Source of the DNA: Epiperipatus broadwayi
Lineage: Eukaryota > Onychophora > Udeonychophora > Euonychophora > Peripatidae
Length of the DNA stretch: 64,000 nt
Assembly (NCBI GenBank): GCA_028023455.1
Contig: JAQFVV010006353.1
Coordinates: forward strand, 932,001-996,000
Reading direction: 5' to 3'
The position numbers and the translations under genes are program-made. Below are positions 1-11,760 of this stretch, piece by piece (positions within the stretch are counted from its first letter, which is position 1; each line of letters starts with the position of its first letter). The notes below the pieces were generated by a model. The model was not told the DNA's origin and did no database searches. It was given only the letters and a program-made list of their open reading frames with translations.

Positions 1-29
1 TTACATATCTTACACTAGAACAATCTTTA

Positions 30-189
30 ATTGAGATTGCGCTTTATGCAAAAAAGTGAAGCTTGTCTAAATCTTACAAAGTTATATGGCTTAGCGCTTT
101 CGGAGACGTTGAGTCTCCATAATCATAAGCCATATAACTTTGTAAGATTTAGACAAGCTTCACTTTTTTGCGTAAAGCGCAATCTCAAT
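30..189. repeat. near-perfect 160-bp palindrome (foldback)
   Basis: Two 64-nt arms (30-93 and 126-189) are complementary with a single mismatch. The 32-nt spacer itself contains a smaller hairpin, GGAGAC/GTCTCC. The motif AGAACAATCTTTAAT occurs on both sides (17-31 and 227-241), which may be a relic of insertion. The very low arm divergence suggests a young or gene-converted element. No coding potential. Confidence 0.85.
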
Positions 190-245
190 TAATTACTAAT
201 CAAAGGTGAAGTAAAAATTATTATTTTAGAACAATCTTTAATAAA

Positions 246-812
246 CTTGAGTAATCAAAGAACACCAGATGGGAAAGTGCTATAAAATCCTAATTTCCAG
301 ACTGATGTTTCTGGCATCATCAGTGAAGATTAGTATTTAAAGCTGAAACTAATGTATTTAAGACCCACTTTTTATTCTTTAAACAATTCACACTAATATC
401 CTAAAATCTAAACAAAAAGATTCTTAAGTTTTAAATCTAGGACAATTTAGCTTGTGCAGTGCTATACTTTTAACACGAGATCAGTTTCTGTATATTTAGA
501 AAAATTAGTTTTGTACAACTATAGTTCTTTTCACCCTTTAATTAGGAAGATTAATACCAGTAGTAGTAATACATGATTTTTAAGAAGTTATCTTCATATT
601 GCTCTCATATCAGCTATATATAAGTAAGAGAGTGAGATAGTGTGGGTGGAAAACCTTGGGATTTTCTTAATTTCAGGATTATAGCATGAATAGCATGGAG
701 TAATCATACCAGTGCTAAGTATATTACATTTATATTTAAATCCTAGTCTTCACTGATATATAAAACCAGAAATTGGAGATTCCATGTGTTATCCATTGAT
801 TACTCAAACTTA
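246..812. repeat. diverged foldback element, family-B-like
   Basis: Left arm (about 246-345) and right arm (about 728-812) are imperfect inverted copies: GAGTAATCAA at left against TTGATTACTC at right, with TAAAATCCTA and TTTCCAG blocks inside. Wording resembles family B elsewhere in the window (TAATCAATGG, ATAAAATCC, CATCAGTGA). The left arm carries a hammerhead-like motif at 290-333. No ORF. Confidence 0.6.
290..333 (-). ncRNA. hammerhead-ribozyme-like motif in foldback
   Basis: On the minus strand: stem I strand CTAATCTTCA, core CTGATGA, a very short TGCCA in place of stem II, GAA, the small self-pairing ACATCAGT as stem III, cleavage-type triplet GTC, then TGGAAATTAG. The two stem I strands pair at 9 of 10 positions. 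The collapsed stem II makes activity doubtful. Seen by eye only. Confidence 0.4.
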
Positions 813-937
813 CAATAGATGGCACTAGAGTAGAATGAAAATTACTGCTTATGGCAGCATATTAGTAAATAAAAATAAGTCATGTGATGTTAGTAAAAAA
901 AAAGTCAAATCAGGTTTGTCAAAAAAATACTGAAGTC

Positions 938-1645
938 ATCATGCTAAACCAGCAATCATCAGTTGGTCCAGATTACCATCTCTACACATATATGCTATAA
1001 GTGCTCAGATATATATTAAGATAGCCAAGCCTCATACTTTAATGGACAGGCTTCAATGTACTCCACTCTCAAACTCTTCAACTGTCCATCCAATTGAAAA
1101 TCTGACGATGGAATGCTCGAAGGCTACCCCGAGATTCTTGTCACACCCATGTTGACCTAAGATCAATCTGACCATACATATACAAGGGATGGGCAGACAT
1201 CTCTACTTATGTAATAACTGAAACACACAGGCTTATTATATACCTGGGTCTATATATGTAATATATAGGGTATATGAGCAGACTTTCACATGACCCACCA
1301 CTTTCCACACTATCTCATAACACTGATATGCTTTAACACATATATGTTGAAAAGATAAATAAATTCCATTAAAGTACGAGGTTTGGCTATCTTAATATAT
1401 ATCTGAGCACTTATAGCATATATGTGTAGAAATGGTAATCTGGACCAACTGATGATTGCTGGTTTAGCATGAAACACGTATATTGGTGATTATTTATCTT
1501 TTCAACATGTGTTCAAGCATATAAGCGTTGAGATAGTGTGAAAAGTGGCGAGTCATGTGAAAGTCTGTCCTCATATACCCTATATATTACATATATAGAC
1601 ACAGGTACATAATAAGCCTGTGTTTCAGTTATTAAATAATGTTGA
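938..1645. repeat. family C foldback, copy 1 (interleaved inverted repeats)
   Basis: Two overlapping inverted pairs are visible. Segment 938-1044 is complementary to 1376-1478, and 1205-1360 is complementary to about 1485-1645. The right partner of the first pair sits inside the loop of the second, so both hairpins cannot form fully at once. The same sequence family makes the palindrome at 22489-23533. Segment 1045-1200 is unpaired. No coding capacity. Confidence 0.75.
1444..1487 (+). ncRNA. hammerhead-ribozyme-like motif, family C copy 1
   Basis: Order of parts: ACCAA (1444-1448), CTGATGA (1449-1455), TTGCT-GGTTT-AGCAT hairpin (1456-1470, four good pairs and one closing U-U mismatch), GAA (1471-1473), ACACGTAT (1474-1481), A at the cleavage position (1482), then TTGGT (1483-1487), which pairs perfectly with ACCAA. 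This matches a type I hammerhead with a minimal stem III. The second family copy at 23054 keeps the fold with a U-G change in stem I. Function is inferred. Confidence 0.6.
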
Positions 1646-2467
1646 CTAATTCTGCCAGAAATGCATTTTGGGAAATCATTTCCTTTTTATATATTTTCAA
1701 ATGTTTATTGGTGTCTTAGCCTTATATCACAATCAATACAGAGATCAAACCAATTTCACACGTACCCAAAATTCTATTCACTCCTGAAACTTATGATCAA
1801 ATCAAACATAAAAAAAACTCCTAAGATGCATTTCATTGCAGAACTAGTACCCATTAGTAGGCTCAAGTCACATTATCATTTATTCAGTATTTCAAGAAAT
1901 TACTAGTTTGATTTACAAGTCAACTTCTCTCACAATCATGACACAAATCAATATATTAACGATTACTAATCATTTATTAAACTTGTTTCATTTTTTGAGA
2001 TTTAATATGGTTTGGTTTAATTATAATTTTTATAATCCATTACAATTTGGCACTAGGAATTTGATTAATAACTAAAAATAGAGGTTAGAGTCTCACACAC
2101 GTTTACAGAAGAATACAGGATTATATCTTAAATATAGCAGAAATAGTTTCAAGTTATAATTCATTTAAAATTTTAAAGAATCTATTTCAATAGTAGTTAC
2201 AGAAAATATATTGAAATGCTTTTAAATGAGTTTTATTGTTGTTGTGGTTCTTTTACAAGTTTTCAGTAACTGGGAAATATTTTACTAAATAGTGAAACAA
2301 TTGAGAATATTTTTGTAATTTATTTAACTGTAGAAATATCTTTTTGAAGTAAATAAGCAATTAAGGAGGTTAAAAGTGATGAAACATTGACTGGACCTGA
2401 AGGTGGCATTCAAGAAATGTTTTAAAAAATGATGGAAGAGACAAGAGAAAGATATGATGTGATATGT
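1646..2467. other. no recognised feature, AT-rich
   Basis: A short ORF at 1661-1906 has no recognisable domain and is low in complexity. No splice-bounded exon, repeat family member or RNA gene could be supported here. Confidence 0.5.
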
Positions 2468-2565
2468 TGTACTATTTCCATCATTTATGAGTCAATGTTG
2501 AATGTATAGAAAATTTTAAACTTTCCAAATACAAACAACTTGTTAGTAATAACACACAAATAGAC
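2468..2565. repeat. family F foldback arm (single)
   Basis: The stretch with TATTTCCATCAT, AATGTATAGAAAATTTTAA and CTTGTTAGTAATAA matches the arms of the palindrome at 51087-51372. It is followed at 2585-2616 (minus strand) by the same CTGAAGAAGAGGAGAATA motif that sits at the centre of the 51-kb copy. Only one arm is evident. Confidence 0.55.
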
Positions 2566-2584
2566 AATACAGGTTAGTAATTAT

Positions 2585-2722
2585 GTTTCAAATAGTATTA
2601 TTCTCCTCTTCTTCAGGTGTTGCTGGCCTATATGCACAGTGACAATATTCGCTTAGAAGTTGAACTCGCAACTTTACATTCTTAAATTTAAGGCAAACAC
2701 TCTACCAACTGAGCTATTTTAT
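2585..2722 (-). repeat. tRNA-derived SINE, minus strand
   Basis: Read on the minus strand from 2722: a box A-like TAGCTCAGTTGG, an anticodon-arm-like region, and a box B-like GAGTTCAACTTC, followed by a non-tRNA tail ending CACCTGAAGAAGAGGAGAATA. A diverged relative lies at 57140-57260 with the same tail. The anticodon arm is degenerate, so a functional tRNA is unlikely. Confidence 0.6.
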
Positions 2723-2755
2723 CAAAGGATATGATTGACATTCAAAGTAGTAGGT

Positions 2756-4100
2756 TAGAATCAAAATAAAAGATTAAGAGAAGATATAAATAATCAAAAT
2801 AAAGAATTAAAAGAAGTAAACAATAGGTTAGAATCAAAATAAAAGATTAAGAGAAGATATAAATAATCAAAATAAAGAATTAAAAGAAGTAAACAATCAA
2901 AACAAAGAGTTAAAATAAAGAATAAACAAAATAAATAAAAGAATTGGGAAAATTTAATATTAAATTAGGCCTATTTGTACAGTTTGAGACATTTAGGTAT
3001 AATCTAGATATTAAATTAAAAAAATCCAATAATAAATATGATTGTAGATTTAATGAATCAAGATATTTGATAAATTTCAGGAAGGTTAGAAATTAGATTT
3101 AACAACAGTGAGATTAAGATGAGTAAAATTGGATCTAAAGAATTGGATGAGCAAATTCATAAAGATGCTTAGGAAGTATCAAAATTAGAGATAAATAATA
3201 TTAGGAGGGAATCAAATGATATCCGTAGTCATATGAAATTGGAATCTAAAGAAATAAAAAATAGAAAATTTGCTGTTAGAACAGGTTCCTTTAGGAACAG
3301 TATCTATGGTTAAAAAACTTGAAATGGTAGCCAGATTGTTCTGATGATGTAGTAGAAATAAAATATATAACAGAGCAGAGCTTAGATATGAAGCTTTCAA
3401 ATATTACAACAAAGTGAAGAAGCCTAAAGATAATCAAGAAACCATAAATAAAATGTAGTTGAAAAATAAAATTATTTCCAAAGAAATCAAAGATTTAGAT
3501 CATGAATTCTATGATAATATAGAAGGAATAAAAAAAATTAAAAATCAAACGGGTTGACTATAAAACTGTAACTCAAGGTTATAAAACCATACATTGTAAA
3601 ATGAAAAAAAGGTTGGAAATAGATGTTAAAAGAATCAAAACTATAATGGTAAAGAAAATAGAACATATAGAAAATGAATTAAGCATCCACCATGAAGGAG
3701 TGACCATGTGATAGGTGACACTTCAGATAGAGAAATTTCCTTATTTCATTTACAAATGTTGAGAGTAGTTAAAAATTACATGGAGAGGGAAAGTTTAATA
3801 TTGATATAAATTTGGATAACTTTATATCCTCAAGAACTCATGATTTGATTAACAAATTAATGAGTATTGTTTTATTTGGGTTGATTACTAAAAATTGTAT
3901 TTCATTTGGCGATAATAAAAAAAATGTGAAATTTTTGATATTTTTAATGGAATTGAAATAAAGCCAATCTTAACCAAAACGTGTTTGCAAAATGGTAGTA
4001 CCTTAATATTTCGTTATGAAAAGTGAATTGAAAGTTATTAAGAATATCTGATGTAAAAGTTAAATGGTAGATAATTAAAATGTAATCTTGTGGAAGACAA
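2756..4100 (+). pseudogene. decayed coiled-coil-like reading region, unknown origin
   Basis: I do not recognise the source. Segment 2756-2935 is a tandem repeat (unit about 70 bp). Allowing frameshifts it reads as Asn/Glu/Lys/Leu-rich peptide such as NNQNKELKEVNNRLESK. Further stretches about 3095-3300 (KLEINNIRRESNDIRSHMK) and 3790-4030 (DINLDNFISSRTHDLINKL) keep a charged, heptad-like character between scattered stops. The plus strand is strongly purine-rich. This looks like an old coiled-coil protein gene, perhaps from a mobile element. It could also be chance in A-rich DNA. Confidence 0.3.
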
Positions 4101-6093
4101 AACAATATGGGGTGAAATAGAAAGGGAATGATTTTCAATATGTTCATAACTCCTTTGTTGTTGTTATAGGTAGCAATATGATCTTAAAAGAAAAATGTTT
4201 TAGAATCATAAGTGAAAATTATATGGATAATTGCCTCATAATTCAAATATCATGAATAATAGACCTATAGCCATTAAATATTAGTATTATTTGATCTTAA
4301 TTTTGAAATAGGAGTGTGTTAATAATTTCAGTTTAGGAATACAATCTCTGGAACATCAACTCATCCTGAGAGTTAAAATAGATGCATTTTAAAAGGAAGT
4401 ACTATATTGGAAAAGAAATTGGAAGATGCAATATGTGATTTTTATTAATGCTTTGTAGTAATGCAGAATTGATTTTAATATAAGAAGTCTTACAAATAAG
4501 ATGTTCTATTGTTTGTGCATGATGACTTTTCGGTTATATTATTGATGAAAAAGACTATTAAAAGCAACAATAAAAAGGCTGATCTCAATTTTATTGCTAA
4601 AGTGTTGCAGTAATTTGCAAGTTGTATAGAAAATGAAAAAATGCAAAGATATAATTATATTTTATGATGGATTGTTGGTAAAATATTAAGGAAATTCTTT
4701 GTCAGTTACAATAACTATATCATATTGGTCATTAGAAATATAATAAAACCAACAATATAGATATATGACAAATATAAACAAAGGAATAATCGAGTTTTGA
4801 TCGTATATTGTTAGGAATACAGATAAAGCATTCACAATTTATGATGATCAAATTATTCAGATACTATTAAAAAAAGTGACAGGAAAAATAGTCATTTGTA
4901 TATTTGGGTAGAAATGGTTCATGGTATAAATTAGAAATAGAATTGTTAGTTTTAAAAATATATATTTTTGTCCAATAGGGAAATATTGTACCAACCAAAA
5001 TTTGATGTAATTTCAGTATTTGAGATAAGATCAAGCATATTTTTTTATTTTCTAGAGTTTTAATAGGTAAGGCATTAATCTTTAAGTATTGAAATGGTTA
5101 TTGTGATGATAAAATGTTACAGCTACCAAAATTAAACTAATTCTATTCATTTACTGAATTCATGAGCAGTCAGATATAAACCTTATAAACAAATAATTAA
5201 TGTTTTATGCAACTAAGTTGTTGTTTGTTATATGTGTAATATTTAAATTGATATATAAAATAACTATTTCCAATGCAATGTTATAAACATGTAATTGCAA
5301 TTGTTTTGTATTGCATTAAAAGGGTATCATTTATTATTTTTTATATATAATCATTATGAAATTTTGTTTTGGAATGCAGGATGAATGAAAATAATCTTGG
5401 ATTTGATGAATATGATGTAAATTATGCAAGGTTTTAAATAAAACAGAACAATTCAAATTCGGTCTCTAGCATCTTGGATTTCACTGAATCAAATCCAAAT
5501 TCATTTATCTATTGTATTTTTTTTTATTTTTTAAGTAACTGCTTGAAAATTAAAACTAATGGTATAGAAAGAATTGTATTTGTTCACGTGTCAGAGCACA
5601 GCCAGTTTCCAGAGTACAACTGCTTGTAAAAGCAGCAATCTCGATCAGCGTTCCTGAGACTAGTCTCATATTTCCAGTCTTGTAGAAAGATAATTGTTAG
5701 CATTGTAAACTCAGAACAGTTTTAATTATGAAAGATTGAATGAATTATTCCTACCTATGGATATCGTATAATACTGATTGTAAAATTTTAGCACTGGATT
5801 AAAACCCATTTATATCTATATTGTGTCACAAATGAAGGCCAGCATCCACTTTTTTTATAATGGTATTACAATACTGTTTGTTAAATAGAGGACAAAAGAA
5901 TATAGTACTTCTACAGTATTAAAATTTGACAAATATACTTTATTTTTGGATAATTGTTTATAATACATTTCAATTCATTTGGATTAATGGATATCATTGA
6001 ATTATTTAAAGTTCATGGAATAAGCATTTGAACTATGGTTTTTTTTTGGAGTACCTGAGCAGGACTGTTCAGATCGTACATTAATGTTTTTTT
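4101..6093. other. AT-rich, no supported gene
   Basis: No ORF with a recognisable domain, tRNA, or clear repeat boundary was found. The ORF at 3944-4147 (minus) is antisense to the decayed region and looks spurious. Segment 5570-5700 is less AT-rich but I cannot assign it. Confidence 0.5.
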
Positions 6094-6360
6094 ATCACCA
6101 TCAACCATTATCAATCCATTGCAGGATGAAGGTCTCTCCAAGTTCAATCTATCTCCTCCAATCTTTAGCTTCTCTTTTCCACATCATCCATGCACACTTT
6201 ATTTCATACACCCCACGTGGTCTCTTTATGTGTCTTTTACAATCTCTTAGAATCCAGTTTAAGATTTCAGTTGTCCATCTATTATCATCTCTTCTAGCAA
6301 TATGTCCAGCCCAACTCCACCCGTCTTAATTTTTTCAATGAGGTCAGTAACACCTGTTTG
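6094..6360 (-). mobile_element. 5'-truncated RTE-like LINE fragment
   Basis: On the minus strand this matches the 3' end of the LINE at 14510-17660: Trp-rich C-terminal coding (GHIARR, WTIEILNWI, RPH.RW, LGET) followed by a TGATGGTGAT-type tail. The copy is 5' truncated, as expected for target-primed reverse transcription. The plus-strand ORF across 6084-6329 is antisense and not a gene. Confidence 0.85.
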
Positions 6361-8199
6361 TTTATATATTGTATTATATTAATATTATGATAAGTTGTTT
6401 GTTTACTATATGGAGTTTTGTCTGCTTGTTTATATATGTGAAATAGAAGTTTAGTTTAAATTTAAAATTTATATCCTAAATTTTAATGGTTAAAATTCTA
6501 GTTTGAAGTACCATATGTTTATTCCTTTACCGTATTTTATTTTAATATACATATTGCCAACATTGAAATAATTGCATTGCAATAATCATTTATTGATACT
6601 ATATTTTGAAAATAAAGTGAGTGAATAAACATATTATTATAATTTATCTCAATAAATTATTATATTGTGAATAGTATATAATTATCATAGCTTTCTTGTA
6701 TTTTAAATTGTGTGTGCATCATCTTTTTCTTACATAAATTTTAAATATCACATAATAAACATTAAAATAGACGAGTTTTTTTTATAATTAATTTAGATGG
6801 ATATATTTCATATTTAGATAAAGTGTGTACCACGAACGTTCTTTTTTTTAAATATTTATTGTTAATAAATATTAATTCAATTAAACTTGTTTGTCATTTG
6901 TTATTAATGCAAACGTATTGGCCAATAAAATTTTAATATAGTGGATAGTCTTGATTTATATTTTACAATAAATAATCAAAAGAAATTCCAGAATCACGAT
7001 TGAATTGGTATAAGTGTATATATCCAAAAAAAAAAGGAAAAAAGGGGGACAAAAGGAATTATTCTTTCTTATAAATTCAATAATACAAAAACTGTTAGAT
7101 AATGAAAATTATTCTTCACTTATAAAGTGTGATAAACAGAGTAACTAAAATTTAAAAAAAAAAAAATTAATCACAAAAAACTATTTGCCAAGCACTTTCG
7201 GTACCGTGTACCAGAATCATGGCAAGATATTGGAACTGAACGGTTAATATTCCAGTAGATGCTCAATGGAGCTAGGTGTACATTTTATATTAGATCAATT
7301 AATTTATTATAGCTAGATGTTTAACAAATAATTAAAAGATTACCCTAATTACTTTAATAATTATTCTTCTTTTTTTTTCTTTCATATTTTCATATTATCA
7401 TATATATTTTATAAAACTTCTTTCTTATATACTTTTAAACAAAAAATTTTTTAAAAATTCCTTTTTTTTTCTTCCTTTCACTTTTACCTTTCAGTTTTTT
7501 TCAGTTTTATTTTTTTTTTTTTTTTAAAAAAATTTGTTTTATTGAAGTGTAAATGAAAGAAGGTTAAAAAAAATTACTTTAATAATCAAGTATAATTTGA
7601 GATAAAAACTCATATTTGAAATAGTTTACAAAATATACGTAGTTTAATTATTTAGAGTAAACAAAGGCAATCATAACTGAATGTTAGCATATTATTTTTA
7701 ATTAATTTATTGGAAGTGTTACACAAACTTTAATTAGAAAAAAAAAATGGTAATTTTGTTATAAAATTAGTAATTGTATGCATTGAAACATATTTTAATT
7801 AAGAGTGATTTAGTTTAATTAGATTGTAAGTTTATATTTTAGATATTAACCTTTTAATAATCATATCTATTTAAAATGGAGTGTCAATAATTCCAGGCAT
7901 ATAGGGTAGCTGCAACTTAACATCTAGTTTTTGATTTGAAGGTTAACATTGTAAATTGGTCATGGTATTTGTAAAGTGTTAAAGAGGAATCTTTCATTTA
8001 TGCTACAATTTGAGGACCATAATTTGTATGATTACTTGAAGTATTGGTTTTCATTTTATATCATTATAAGCTGGTGTAAGTTGCGGGGTATATTAGATGT
8101 CGATCCTGTACATTTTTTAGTTTTAGCATTGTAAACATTTTATCCAATTATAATATGGTTCTTCAATTTGTGCGGTGATCTGAAGTATTAGATGATCGC
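6361..8199. other. AT-rich, homopolymer-rich, no supported gene
   Basis: Long A and T runs (for example 7020-7050, 7500-7540) and no ORF or clear repeat unit. Around 7190-7270 the sequence is more complex, but neither splice sites nor coding frame could be supported. Confidence 0.5.
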
Positions 8200-9345
8200 A
8201 TTTTTAGTCCATTACAATTTGGCAATCAACATTTAGGCTAGGCTTATTCCTTTACAATTTGATTGCTAAATCTATAGGGTATTTAAAGTGAAAATTTTGT
8301 TTTATTAATAGCAAGTTAATGTACATAAATTTGTAGGATAACTAAGCTAGTCACTATTCTCATTTGTATTACTATTTTATTGATGCTGTAAATTTGTAAG
8401 GTATTTAGAATTATATGCATTATGAACTAATGTAACAAGTTCATAGGTCATAACCAAGCATTTTATCATTAACACCTTGTGTTATTTCAATTTGGCATCT
8501 CTAATTGAGGACTTAAACATGGAGTAGTTGGCAAATATCACACACATTACCATTTTATTTCATTACTTGTGTTGCAATTCGGTTATTAAATTAGGACCAT
8601 TTCATTATTGGGTATTTTTATTCCATTACAATTTGCCACCCAAATCTGTGAGGCTATTAAATAACAGCTATCATTTTTAGTCCATTACAATGACACCTGT
8701 GGGGCTAGGTTTATTCCTTTAGAATTTGGCCAGTAAATCTGTGGGACATTTAAAGACAAAGCCTTTTTTAAAAATTCATTACAAGATGTTTACAGATTTG
8801 TAGGATAAAAGCCTCTTATCATCATTACCATTTTATTAAAAATGTAAATTTGTAAGGTATTTAGTGAGAATTATAAAAACTACCGTATAATACTATCATC
8901 CATGCATTTTACTACTGTTACACAATGCTTAAGATATATAAAAGTTCTGAAGATTGCTGGGGCAATCAAAACTGTAAATTATAAAAGAGGGGGTAAATAA
9001 AGCATTGTGTAATAGTAGTAAAGTGCATGGATGATTTAGTATTATATGGTATACATTTGGTGATGCGATAACAGTTAATTATAAAAATTGTGATAGTTAT
9101 GGCCTAATGTACACAAATTTGTAGGTTATAACAAAGCTTTTTATCATCTTATGTATTTTTGTCATTATAATTTGGCATTTCTAATTGAGGATGTGAATGT
9201 GGACTAGTTGGCAAAACTTGCACCCATTATCATCATTACCATTCTATTTCATTATAAATGGCATTAAAATTGGTAGTGCTTTATTAAACTAGGTCCGTTT
9301 CCTTATTGATCATTTTAGTACATTACAATTTGGCAAGCCGAGCCA
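8200..9345 (+). repeat. two-copy tandem block, about 480-bp unit
   Basis: Unit 1 (about 8200-8675) and unit 2 (about 8676-9345) share an ordered set of blocks: TAGTCCATTACAATTTGGCA, TTATTCCTTTA, AAATTTGTAGGATAA, TGTAAATTTGTAAGGTATTTAG, CTCTAATTGAGGA and AGTTGGCAAA. Unit 2 is longer because a palindromic MITE (8880-9053) has inserted in it. Diverged pieces of the same unit may extend left to about 7880. Non-coding. Confidence 0.65.
8880..9053. mobile_element. palindromic MITE, 174 bp
   Basis: Terminal inverted repeats of about 50 bp (ACCGTATAATACTATCATCC at left, GGATGATTTAGTATTATATG at right) enclose a 70-bp loop. TA occurs at both edges, compatible with a TA target duplication. It is present in only one of the two tandem units around it, which marks it as a later insertion. 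Confidence 0.75.
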
Positions 9346-10099
9346 AATAATAATTTATATATACAGTATATGTATTAAATATATAATTTTTATAATTATG
9401 TAATCAAAATAAGTTCTTTATAATTTTATTCGCCTATAAATGATTTTTACTGCTGATCAAATATGTAAATGATATGCAAAGGGATTTGTATATGCAAATT
9501 TATTTTAAAAAAAAGGTTCTTTAGAATCTGCTTGTAATTCTAGTAATGTATTCAAATGTGATTGTTCTATGAAGTATTTATATAATTCTTTTATATAGTT
9601 CTTTCAAATTAAATAAAAAGTATTTTTTTTAAATATTTGTTTCTTTTTGAAATAATTTTTTATACACTATTTGCTACTTAAAAAATATTTCTTCGTATTC
9701 TATTGGGTAGTTTCTTTTTCAAAACTTTTTATTCAAGATTTTTTTAAATGTTTTTTGATTTTCTTTTAAGTAACAAATCAACTCATATTAACTTTTGTAT
9801 ATCGCCTTCAATTTGAGAATCGCCTTTGATTATTGGGGTGTGTGTGTGTGTGTGTCATTTTGACTCTTGTCTTCTACAACCGCTTTCTGATTTATTAGGT
9901 AAAAAATAGTACAACAATCAAATATAATACCCAATACCAGAAAATAATAATTACGTTGGTTGAAGTCAGTACTGCTGTGCAAGAAGATAAAGGATGGAAA
10001 ATTTGTTGGATACACACACAGTTACATTGCCAGTTACTATAGAGAGCTATCTAATGACATAAAAAGTTCACATGCCTTTTTCTTTATCCCAAGCCTCTC
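9346..10099. other. AT-rich with a short GT microsatellite
   Basis: A (GT)n run lies at about 9838-9855 and palindromic AT around 9357-9400. The ORF at 9830-10015 (minus) runs through the microsatellite and is not credible. No gene. Confidence 0.5.
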
Positions 10100-10592
10100 A
10101 ATATGAAATCAATGGTAGAGACAGGCTTAGTAGGCTGGAAGTTCGTAGTTGTGATCTTATCTGCAGTAGTAAAATCACTTATGAATGAGTTTGGAACTCT
10201 ATTTGAGTGTCAAAATTACATGTATGGCCAGCCATATTTAGGGAACGCCTCGGCCTATGGTGAAAATAAAAAAGTATAAAAGATATGAATTAAAAATGTA
10301 GTCTTAAACAGTCTGGCTAGGCTGTGATCTTTGCTCGAGCAATAAAATCACTATTGGAGGGGTTTAGAACTGAATTTGAGCAAGACGGAAGTTTTAGCTT
10401 GCATGTAGCATGTATAGGCAGCAGTACTTAGGAATCCCCCGGCTTATGGATGGGCCTAGAAAATATTGTTTAGCTAGGTTGTCATGCTTGGTGGATTCAT
10501 ACAGCAATGAAAATAATGCAATAGTAATATCAGAAGCAGTGGTAAAGCAGGAGGCAGGCACTATAAATCAAATTGTTTTCTATATATTGTAA
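10100..10592 (+). pseudogene. decayed retroelement-like duplication
   Basis: Two diverged copies of a block of about 150 bp stand in tandem (10115-10262 and 10305-10448). They share CTTAT/TTTG, AATAAAATCACT, GGAAC/GAACTG, TTTGAG and GGCTTATGG-like segments. Frames read like weak LINE reverse-transcriptase C-terminal text (RKYCLARLSCLVDSY), but no diagnostic motif survives. LINE origin is inference. The 60-residue ORF at 10410 is part of this remnant. Confidence 0.3.
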
Positions 10593-11700
10593 TCTGCCGC
10601 AAAGGGAAAGCAAGAATTAAAGCAAGATTAGCAAAGCAGCGCGAGACTACAAGCGGGTGAAAGCATAATCAAATCATAATAATCATCGATTTCAAAATTG
10701 CTTTAACAAATAATTACCGATTAATAAAAATAATAATATAAGAATGATAATAAATTTAATCATAAAATTGTGTTCCCAAACTAAGGTGTACAGGCTGCTT
10801 TAAAGTCAAATAATACCATTGAATTCCAACCCCTTAAGAATTACAATCATATCTCTATGGCTAAGTATAATAATCCTATTTAAATAAAGCTAGAATAATA
10901 TTCCAACTAAATATTTAAGAGTAATAATATTAAAATTTATTATAAGAATAAAATATTCTAATTTTAACTGGAAGTAAATCTTGATCTAAATCTTTAATGT
11001 ATTTTAATTTTTACCTCAAGGATATCACATCACAGAAAGAACAAAGCATAGGATATTGGATAACAAAGGGCACTTTCATGGAAATCCAATAATCCAGAAG
11101 AATTTAGAATAGATAATATTATTACACAAACTAAAATAGTTTTCCTCTGCAATATGATAACTAAATTATAAAATTAGTTATTTCAGGTCTTATAGAGTTT
11201 TAAATTAATTTAAGAAATATAATTTGGATTATTAAAATACTAAGTAATCGTCTCTCATGATGACCATTAATAATAACAATAATTTTTAATACTATAAATA
11301 TAATACCACTAATCTTATAATGCAAATATTTAAATAAAATTTATTTTCTTTAATAAAGTGATTGGCATATGGATATCCAAATATAGTTCTGCTTACACAT
11401 CTTAAAATAATAAGTTCTGTAATAAGTCAAATCATAATAATATTGTTACCAATTTTAAATGTACAAAAGAAGTTTCTTAAATCTGCTGTGACAAAAATGT
11501 GACAATTAGACATGGCACTCTTGTGCATGATCTAATAGATTTTGATCTGTTTGAAAGCTTCTATGAAGCAATTACAATTCATAACCAATTGTCATATATA
11601 CTTTAATACACCTATTATCTTCATAAGTCATTTTAATTAATATAATAAATATTTACAATTTATCCAAACTACTTTAAACACTTTTTAGCAAAACTCCTTA
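10593..11700. other. AT-rich, no supported feature
   Basis: No ORF, no RNA gene and no clear inverted or tandem repeat was recognised. Confidence 0.5.
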
Positions 11701-11708
11701 TTTGTACA

Positions 11709-11760
11709 TCTACATAGACCTATGTTTCGACTGACCTGCAGTCTTCTTCAGAGCTATGAT
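11709..11760 (-). ncRNA. hammerhead-like motif 3' of Penelope-like element
   Basis: On the minus strand: CTGAAGA, an extra A, a perfect GACTG-CAGGT-CAGTC hairpin, GAAA, then the self-pairing CATAG-GT-CTATG. Core order fits a hammerhead, but one A is inserted before stem II and the outer stem I strands do not pair convincingly. It lies on the same strand and about 1.2 kb 3' of the Penelope-like coding remnant. Hammerhead motifs are known in terminal repeats of Penelope-like elements. Confidence 0.4.

Noticed and set aside
2756-2935. CRISPR-like array
   Set aside because: Only two to three contiguous repeat units without unique spacers, in a eukaryotic genome; a simple tandem duplication.
9830-10015. 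61-residue ORF
   Set aside because: It ends in a (GT)n microsatellite and has no domain.
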